In this document: in pieces, positions 1 through 32,900 of the stretch | Layout of the letters: each line of letters begins with the position of its first letter | Numbering within the stretch: position 1 is the first letter of the stretch | From: Membranipora membranacea | Lineage: Eukaryota > Bryozoa > Gymnolaemata > Cheilostomatida > Membraniporidae | DNA length: 64,000 bases | NCBI GenBank assembly: GCA_914767715.1 | Contig: OU612065.1 | Coordinates: forward strand, 15,686,001-15,750,000 | Direction: 5' to 3' | Made by a program: the position numbers and the translations under genes | The notes under the pieces: generated by a model | What the model was told of the DNA's origin: nothing | The model's database searches: none | Seen by the model: the letters and a program-made list of their open reading frames with translations, nothing else

Positions 1-23587
<23,587 letters not shown>

Positions 23588-23639
23588 CTTTATTTTAAGG
23601 GTGGCCTTCTATGTTGTCACCTCATCATGGGTACTTGAT
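23588..23639 (-). other. WDFY3: WDFY3 5' untranslated part of the first coding exon
   Basis: On the minus strand a run of eight or more T followed by CAG ends at 23640, a strong 3' splice site. The 52 nt from there to the ATG at 23587 would be 5' UTR, so at least one non-coding exon should lie further upstream (above 23,640). I could not place it. Confidence 0.5.
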
Positions 23640-24673
23640 CTGAAAAAAAAAGAAACTATCATGTAATTGTTTTACATACAAACCCATCAAATGCATGGCA
23701 CTAATGCAATGCACTGTTCATAGATAGTACCAAAGATTCAGAGCAACTCAACAAAAACAACTTAACCTTAATTGCAAAAGCAGTGAAAACAGTCTGCATT
23801 AAATGTGTACTTTAGATATGGACTTAATTTCCAAGATATTGTTTCCATAGCTTTCATGCATCAGGCATACAAGACATGGCAAACACTCGAAGTATACGAG
23901 CACCTTCATAGACTGATGTATGATGGAAGCAGCTTCATTAAATGAGAGATAATATGAAGAATATTATTTCACAAGTACAGCAGGACAATCACTGAGAAAG
24001 CTAGTCAAGAATATTAAGTGGTGCCCGAGGAAATACATCTAGAATCTGGTAAATAGGTTTAGCCTCAAGAGGGTAAGCAGTTCACTTGCAAGTTCAAAAT
24101 TAATGACAGGGAACTCGACTGAAATAGATGCCACAAATCAACTCTGTCCAAAGTAAGAAAGAAAGAAGCTTGTATGTATGTACATTATGATTATCATACA
24201 AGCTAAAAGAGTTGATCTTTTAAATTTATTTACACGCCAACCAAGTTGAACAAAGGAGTGATATGGTCACTGCTTTTCCAGACAGCCTTTTGCAGTTCAG
24301 CCAAAGAGTCATGAGTTCAGTCAATAACTTAGTTTACAACTCAAGTCAACTCCTTGGTGAGGGGTTGAATTGAAGACTGGAATAATTTTATTCATATATA
24401 TATATGATGTAAAGAACTTCATCAGCCAATATCTATATTGCAATATACAAAAACTAATTTGCACAGTCTTTCCTGTTCAAGGTGCAACTCAAAAAATAAA
24501 AACTGCACCTTTCCATTCAGTAATATCACTTATTCATACCAGTCCTTGATCATACTCACAGCTTTTTCTTTATATTAAATATTGTCCTTGGGCCTTTCTG
24601 AATCCAATATCCGGTATTGATTTGACCTTCAACCTTATAGTCCATGAAGTTGTCATTTGTCCGTTTATACACT
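23640..24673. other. Intergenic / probable WDFY3 5' UTR intron
   Basis: No open frame or RNA gene seen. The stretch is AT-rich with a short TA run near 24397. It should contain the upstream part of the WDFY3 transcription unit, because the first coding exon starts with a 3' splice site. Confidence 0.4.
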
Positions 24674-24776
24674 CATTCTGCGCATGCATAGATCACGAGA
24701 GTCAGTATGTTATACACTAACATGATCTGACTGGGCATGTAGATGCTCATGCCCAGAGCTAAGCATGCGCAGAATG
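24674..24776. promoter_or_regulatory. Nested palindromes with paired NRF1-like sites between divergent genes
   Basis: CATTCTGCGCATGC at 24674-24687 recurs as its exact reverse complement at 24763-24776. Each copy contains TGCGCATGC, close to the NRF1 core (YGCGCAYGCGCR). Between them lie two further hairpins: AGTCAG..ATGTTA paired with TAACAT..CTGACT (24700-24732) and CTGGGCAT paired with ATGCCCAG (24731-24756). It sits between the 5' ends of WDFY3 and the MISP-like gene, so a shared promoter is possible. A decayed foldback element is the alternative. Confidence 0.4.
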
Positions 24777-26095
24777 ATACACTAATTCACATAAAATACT
24801 ATATTATTTGTGTGTCTTTTGTTTCTCAGACTGTTTAACGCGCGGAATATTAAATGCCAACATGTTGTTTACTTCCATAAGATGGGTGGGGAATTACCAG
24901 AATCATGTATTGTAAGGTATGACCAATGACCAATGAACTCCTGGAGAGGGAGTTCATTGGTATGACATTATATCTGAGAGGTATTTTCTATTGTTTAATA
25001 ACATTGATACTGCTTAAAAATGAAACAGGTACTGCACAAACTGCTATTACTTATCATTACTTATTATACAATAGCAGATGTATGGGCACAGACATTTTTC
25101 TCATGTGGCATGGTGCAAATGAGATGAGTGCTTGTCAAGAGAGGGATATCAGCTTGATGTTTTGATGTGACATGATATTTTTTGTTTTCTGTTCCTCCTA
25201 TACGTATCCCGACCCTCCCATCCTTCCTCCCTCCTCCCCCTCCTCCCTCTTTTCAAAGGGTCCAGTCCCTAGTCTTCTTGCGAGTATGGAGTTTGGCAAA
25301 TAATGCATGATTTTGTAGAAACACACCGGCTGCTTCATGGAATGTCTTTCAGTGGATTTAAGAAAAACTCGTGCCGTACAATTGCTTCACTTTTACCTTG
25401 CCCAAAGAATATGATGACAATATCCGACAGGTACCAGGAAAATATCTCACAATATTTTTTTTCTATTCTAGTCTTACCCACAGTCAAATATATGGATATC
25501 TGCCATGGTGATTCTTACCAGCTACAATAAAAACTGTAGTTTATGCCTGTTGTTATCGAATTGTTTTTTATGGGCCGATTCAATACATCATACCATGCAT
25601 ACCAATTGAAACTTGAAAGGCATATTCATGTACTGACCTACATAATTTATAACTATATCGAGTCAGGGGTGGTTTAATGGACTTGCTATCTTTGAAGTCG
25701 ATTCTGCAGAACTGGACTATAATTTCCGTAGGCCCACCTTGTGTTTGAACTACCCTCTAATAAAGATGCCTTTGTGGTTTTGGCTTTGGACAATCCGTGT
25801 CTCACAACTTATCTCCACACCATGGCTTGCCATCATTAGGTATTAGACCCTAAAATGATCATGTAGCTTGTAGTTAGAGGATTCAAACAGCTACACGAGA
25901 GGTTTGTGCTAAACAGAAGTTTCTGATAATGCAATGACTTGAGCCCAAATCTATGCTTTTGAATGTTCTGGATTCTTTAACACAGGATATTCGTCATAAT
26001 GTTTGCCTTGTCTTGGCTGTTGTCATTACGGCCTACATCATACTACTTTCATTTTGATTGAGATTGAGGGGTACCCAGAGCACAACCACAACTGT
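24777..26095. other. Intergenic stretch with a polypyrimidine tract
   Basis: No gene recognised. 25193-25256 is an almost pure pyrimidine tract (CCTCC/CTTCC repeats). At 24882 an ATG begins an 11-codon open stretch followed by AAG-GTATGA, which looks like a short first exon, but its phase (2) does not fit the first internal exon of the downstream gene. Confidence 0.4.
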
Positions 26096-26177
26096 ACAAC
26101 AGTGGCTCAGTTGTTTAGAGCGCCGTTCCATTAGCATGTAAATGTTGAAGGCCGTGGGTTCGAATCCTACTGCAGTC
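26096..26177 (+). mobile_element. tRNA-derived SINE head (A and B boxes)
   Basis: An RNA polymerase III A box (TGGCTCAGTTGT, 26103) and a consensus B box (GGTTCGAATCC, 26157-26167) have tRNA-like spacing. The T-arm GTGGG-TTCGAAT-CCTAC can pair. The acceptor ends do not pair and no clear anticodon arm can be drawn, so this is a tRNA-derived SINE head and not a working tRNA. A unique-looking body continues to about 26,300, but the 3' end and target-site duplication were not identified. Confidence 0.6.
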
Positions 26178-26922
26178 CATTGACTACTGGGGTTTGGTTG
26201 GCCCCTAGGTGTTCTCCGACCTGCCTGCAAACAGAGAGCAAACTGGCGCAGATATCGCTGCCCATGTTTCGGGATGTGGCGTGTGATAAGACACCCGATT
26301 TTAATCAACCATTTAATCAACAATATCCAAAGTGGTTTTATGTTCAACTAAAATGTTTGGCTTCTTTCTTGTATATAGAAAAAATTTGGCAATTACAACT
26401 TTGACTCCCAACCCCATAGCAGCTGCAGAGTGACTCCATTCAGTTCATTACATACATTACATCAATATGCGTGAAGTTTTCTGATACTCTTCTCTCACTA
26501 ATTACTCATTGAGCAGGATAAGATGGAGTCGGAAACAATTAATAGATATGAATATTCATTATTCCGTATATGACTCTATAACAGAGAGATTGATTATAGG
26601 GACTAGAAGAATATTTGGTAACAAAAAAGTGAAGATACCAACTATCTATATTAATACATCTTAGCTTCTGGATTAACATACTGGCACAGGTAGAAATTAT
26701 ACAATGATAATCAGATCTACGCTCTGATATTACATTGTGATGTCATCCTTTCTTTTTTCAACCAAACATGCAACGATGGTGGCAGGAAGCCCAGCACTGT
26801 GACTGCATAATGTGATGACAAATCTAAACAGGTGCTGCTGTAGTCTTTATCAGTTCTAATTTTACATCTGTAAGAGCCAGACCTGTCTGTGTAAATTCTA
26901 TTTCTTACCAACTTTTTTAAAA
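26178..26922. other. Intergenic / 5' region of the MISP-like gene
   Basis: Contains the possible SINE body (to about 26,300) and the region immediately upstream of the ATG at 26923. A short minus-strand open stretch around 26,780-26,890 reads TDRSGSYRCKI, an immunoglobulin-fold-like string, with no supporting exon structure. No other gene seen. Confidence 0.35.
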
Positions 26923-29900
26923 ATGGCGGATGAATACTCAGACAATATGTTTAATCTGACTTTTGAGCAGGAATGTGAGCGAGAGGCTGAGCAGAGAGAG
27001 TTAGAGAGGCAGGACTCTGAGAGAGAGTATCAGGAAGCTATGGAGGAAGAGAGAAGGGAAAATGAACGGGTGAGTTTTTTTTTATATAAAGCTATTGACA
27101 GCAATCTTCTTCGTTATAATGAAATTCTTCTATATGTTCCAAAATAAATGAGACAAAAAAATAGCAGAGACATCCTCATACCATCTTTGCTTTTATTTAC
27201 AACTCTTTGTTATATCATCAAGTAGTTAATCGAGTGACTCCGTATAACATGACCTCATAATGCAATGGTCTACCAAAATAGGGAAAAATCAGTGTTTGGG
27301 TAATTTTATTAGAAAATTAGCTGTAATTTTCATTTAATGATAATATGAAAAAAAGCAACTCAAAAACATTTTCCCTGGAGAAGGTACTTGTCTATCTTTT
27401 AGTTGATGCCTGAGCAGAAAACAGTCATAATTTTTGCCTCCTGCAAGCTTCGAGTGAAACACAGCGTAAAATAGATATGCTGACATAACATACAGTAATC
27501 CCTGCATTTCATTTTGTTGTAGAGGAAAATTGAGGAGGCTCTGCAAGCTGCGCAAAAAACGCCATCAACTGCATCTGCTCTTACTTCAGTTTTTGCTGTC
27601 GATGCTGTGGATGGCACTCTCTCTGATTTCCAATCCAAAAAAGACAAGAAGAAGAAGAAAAGTAAAAATAAGCCTGTTGAGAATCAGGAAAAGGACAAGA
27701 AATTATTGTACCGTTCCGACTCCGCCATTGAGAATGTCAAAGATTTATTTGTAGAAGAGGAGGTTAGTTCTAATATATTTAGTCCTTCTGTAACAGAATA
27801 CAAAATTTCTGAATTATGAAATAAGACCGAAGCTGCTCCTGATTTCCTTGATCTCATTGTTCTTAGTTTATGGCTTTACCTTTTTTCACCCAGCTGCTAA
27901 ACTTATTATATATGGAAATCTTGGCTAAATCTAATGCTTATGGGAAACTAGAAGGAGGGTCTTATATTATGTATGGATCATTTTACAGATGAGACCATCA
28001 TTAGGTAAATTCGCGACCTTGGTATATATATTAAATAATCAATAAATAATCAATGGAAATCCCATTTTCATTGGAAAATCCAACTGAATCCAACTTGAAT
28101 TCAAGTTGGATTTCCCAATGAAAATGGGATTTCCATTGATTATTTATTGATTATTTAATATATATACCAAGGTCGCGAATTTACCTATTCTGAGGGAATA
28201 ATTTGACAATATTCGGGGAAAAAATATAGATGACTTTACGATAATATTATTAGTAAGGATAAATAAGGAAAGAGATTTTAAATAAAGTTTTTAGTTCCAA
28301 TATTCAATAATTCTAGACAGATGCTGTGAAGAAATCCGATTTGAGGTTGCTTCCATCAGCACCAGAACCAGGACTATGTGGAGATGGAGGTAAATCTCCA
28401 ACAGATACAGGTACGGGTGATGCATGCTGGACTAATACTGTCACTCTTCCTGTTTCCCTCTTTGGCGAACACTGATGATTGTTTAAAGAAATAAAAAGTG
28501 CTTTGAGGAATCAGTGATGATGCAAGAATACATGAATTTACTAGAGGATCTACGACTTTTTGTAAATCGTTCAGATATTCATTCGTAATAAATTGGTATA
28601 TAAATGTTTATCGTTTTAGGGGTGGTGAATGTTGCTGCTTCTGCATGTTCAGTTCTACCCTCTGCACCACCTCCTAAGGAATATTGTGACCATGCCAAGG
28701 AAAAAACGCCAGCTAGACAGCAAACTATGCCAGAACCCATAGCAGTACAGAATAATGGATCCCTACCTGCTCCAACGGAAGCAATCCCTACACCGGACAC
28801 TGCTGTGGATGCTAGCACCACAACATCAACTTCATGCAGCAAACCAAACATGAGAGAAAGCAGTCAATCATTGAAAAACAAATCACCTGAGAATTCAACA
28901 GAGAAAAGTTCCCGGGAAAAAACAGATCCGCATCCCCTTCCACAACCCCTCGATTTGTCCACTATATGCAGACCATCATCGATTGAGTCCCTGGAGTGTC
29001 ACCCTCCCACTCCACACCTAGAGAGAGGTAGTGTGATCAGTCTGCAGTCTGTCCCTCCACAGCCTGCCCATGCTGCTGACTCAATCAGTCAGCATATTGT
29101 GATGGTAAAATCTGCATCGGCAGAGGCCATGGTCAAATCTCAACCACTTACCTCCTTTGAGCCACTTCCCTCCTCTCCAAGCCCTGAAGATACTAAGAAA
29201 AATCATGTTGAGAAAACCGGAAAAAACCTACTCCCAAAGCTGCCAAAAACTCTACCACAAGATCCCAAGAAGTTTCATGCCAATGCTCCAGTAAGAACAG
29301 GTCAAAAGGTTGAGCCTAATCGAAGACATGCCATCTTCTATCAACCAGATGATCATGAACAGGAGGAAGAAGAGATTTTCACAGATGTAAACCTGTTTGC
29401 TGTAAAACCTGCAAGTACAAGTCCACAGCCTAAACCTGAACAAAAAACCACGCAGCTGAATATGGGCACAGCTGGCCCTGTTCTAAAGCATCCTGAGTAT
29501 GCAAAGAAGGGAGGATGCACACTGAATGAGCAGGTGGAGGCCAAAGCTGCAGTTTGCGATGTGATCAAAGCCAGATCTGATAAGGATGATAATTCAAAAC
29601 CAAAGATTTCCCCTCGACCACGAAAGCGTGCAAGAGAGGGTGACTTCACGATGTTCTATGAAGATCAAGGAAAGGGTACAGTGGACCCTATGATGCTGGT
29701 TAGACTTGTGGATGAGAAACCGCCACACTCAGGAATCACTACTGAGGGAAAGAAGACAGCTGAAAACCCCATTGTCACCGAATCAGAGGTTGATGGAAAT
29801 CCCACTGCTAAATCGGATAACACAAGCATCAAGAATACACCTATGGATGGCAATCAGGGAACGGCACCAGCCAGAGGACAGCTGAGTAAAATATCAGAGG

Positions 29901-32900
29901 AGGAAGATGTAGAAGATGATGTGGCAATTCTGGTTGCCGCTGCTAAAATTATCAACAACTCTCAGCGTGAGGTATATAGATAAATAATTTCTTATTAAAA
30001 ATTACTGGCCACTCCACTTTCCATCTTATTCCAAAAGTCTACATGTATATATGTAAAGTATAATCACTGCCAGCTCCCTATTTAATTGCCAAGCTATTCA
30101 GAAACCTCGATAGTACCAAAAATAATTGTATTCTGGTTGGGTCCGATTAGTGTTGGGAGTTGTCTTCTTTCTATTCGATAGGAGACAATATTTTTCAAGA
30201 CGCTATAATCGTCATGTTTATTCAGGGAGGTCCCAAACTCCCTGGTTTATTGAACCAGGGAGTATAGGACAGACTATGTGATTGAACACAATTTTCTTGC
30301 TTTTGTTAACCGAAACATCATTCTATTTTCTGCTCAATGAAGAAGAAGGTTGATGGCCGAGAGTCAGATGAAGAGAAAAACAAGAGCAAAACTATCCTGA
30401 GAGCGATGAAGGTGGGTAAAGGATTTCTAAATGATGTATTCTCTGACTGACTGATAGCCTTGATAACTAATCACCACCTTAATGACGTTGTGTCATGACA
30501 CTTCCAGAAAATTCGGACAATGTGTGATGATGTGCAATCATACTGGTGAAGTTGTGCAACCAACTCTAACAATTAAGTGATTTGTTGTAGATTAGATCAA
30601 TAGGAAGAGTTACACAAATCTTGGATGACCTTATAATTGAAACTGAAATTGCTGAAAACATTGCAAGCCATCACGATGTCCCGTCCAATTGAAAGAAATC
30701 TCCAACAGAGAAATCCTAGACTTTTAGAAGCTTGTCTATATATCAAACAAACTCAAACTGTATCGAGTTAAGTTTGCTGGTCAAGTTGTTACAATGGTAG
30801 TACTTTGACTCCTAAATGTGATTGTTAGGTCAAAGAATTCTAGAAAAAGGTTTCGTAAACTTTTCCATTTTGTTATCCTAATCAAGGAAATTAAGCAATT
30901 ACTCCCCGATAACTAAACACAATGCGTATTAATTTGCTTGTAGATTTGCTTCATTGACTTGGTAAGTATACTTTCACCTTTTCTGATAACCACTAAATAA
31001 ATTTCACTGTATTTGTATTATTAAATTGTTTAAGAACTCAGTGACTTGTTTATGGCTAGATATCTGAATAAGCTTTATTTACTCAATCTTGAATTTGCAA
31101 TCTACTTTATGGTGAACTGTATATGTTTGTCTCAAACTAAAATTTTGATTATTTTACTTCATGTTACAAAATCAAAGATGTTTTATTTCTTTCTGGCAGG
31201 TCCACAGAAAACTGTCACAGAATTGTCCCGTTGATGCCGAGATATTCAAGCATGTTTCATTCGAATCCGAAAAGCCTGTGAGCCTAAAAAACACCACTAC
31301 AACGCCTAAATCTGGTAAAGAATAACTGCTGGCACTTTTCGCTTGGAATATTTATGCTGCCATTTCTCAATTCTCTCATATTTTGGTGGCGGTGTCTGAA
31401 GCAATCATTGAGTTTGAATGAAATAATGATCAGTCTATTAACATCCTTTTGATTTTTTATTCTGAGAAGAAATATAATTTAGTCTTATGATGTAATCCCA
31501 AAGGTCTTATCATCTCTCTTTACAGAGGAAATACTTTATAGCATGCGGCATTTAATTTATGATGACACAAAAACTGAAAGTGACAGCCTATTGATAGGTG
31601 GCTAAATAGCTCTGCACCCGCAGTGTTTGAATAGGCTATTTGTTAGTAGACTTAAAATCAATAACAAGTTTATAGTTACTCTAATCTTTGTTTGGTTATC
31701 TTTTACTTATTCATTGAATTGCAGAGTAGAAAAAAGGCTAGACTGTGCCTTCTCATTCATACCTGTAATTCTATACTGCTGCTGCTACTACCTGATTTTG
31801 AAAGCTGCACCTTATTACTGCGTTTCCTATAGCTTCGTTCTTGAGACAGCGTCTGAGCTTCATTGGTCAAACATCGTGCTTACAATAAAGGTGCCAAATC
31901 TTTGGTGGCATCGTAAGGTCATCAAAGGTTGTATTGGCATTACTACTGTGGATTTCGTCCAAAGAACAAGGTCTGACTGTCAGTCCCTTCTCAGATCATT
32001 TGAGGGTTCAGAGAGAAGCAGACTGGTTCTTTCCGGAGATATCCACTGATTAGTATATTGTGTTTGAGACAATGTCAGCATCAATGCCTATTCCTGAACC
32101 TCAAACAGCAAACCCATCATCTGCAGAACGCACCTACTCAACAGACTCTACTGTGGAATATACCTACTACACAGATCCAGAGTGGGCAGGCGATGCAGTC
32201 ATCTGCACACAGACTGGCTTGGAACTGAATTTTGAAAAATTGAACAATATTTGTGACTCTGGAGTTTTACCCAGCAAAATTTGCATTACCTTACATTCAT
32301 CACCAGTGAAGCAAAACGGAGATAACTGCATCATAGGTAGGTCTAAATTCAGTGGTAATACTCTTATTTTGGTGTATTGTCACTTTTTAGACCTTCAAAA
32401 GTATAATTATACTTAAAAAGTAACCTAAACTGTTTCTTATTCAGTAGATAGGGTTTTATATTGTGGTGGGTTTTGGGATCTGAATTAAAATATGTATGAT
32501 GCCTACGCTCATATTTTTCCACGTCTTTTCAGACAACCAAATCTGTTCAGCCTCAACTTTTGTCGTCGCAATGTTATGAGTTCCTTTGAGAGTTTCATAC
32601 ATATGCTGCGGCATGTTCTATAATTTCTTGCTGGTCATGTTCCAATGTTCTGAAAAGGACATACATATGCCTTGTTATTGAGTTCTATATTGATAAATCA
32701 TTAAATTAGTTTGAGGTCATCAATTAAGTTTCATAGGGTTTCATGCAGCTAGTGGCACAAAATATCATGTCAACTGAACAACAAATTCATAACAGTATTC
32801 CAGCTTACAGCAAAGTGGAAAAACCTGCAACAATATTTTCATTATGCCAAGGACGAGGTCATCACTGATTGATTTAATCATCCTCACCCATATTTGTAAG

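Noticed and set aside
24882-24916. ATG plus 11 codons followed by a GTATGA donor, like a short first exon
   Set aside because: Ends in phase 2, while the exons of the downstream gene need phase 0; no matching acceptor found.
26096-26177. Functional tRNA gene
   Set aside because: A and B boxes are good, but the acceptor stem does not pair and no anticodon arm can be drawn; SINE head preferred.
28579-29853. Minus-strand frames opposite the large MISP-like exon
   Set aside because: Shadows of a 450-codon exon that is in phase with its neighbours.
31627-32049. 140-codon plus-strand frame
   Set aside because: Lies in the intron before exon 7 of the MISP-like gene. The nearby acceptor leads to an immediate stop in the required phase, and the composition is not protein-like.
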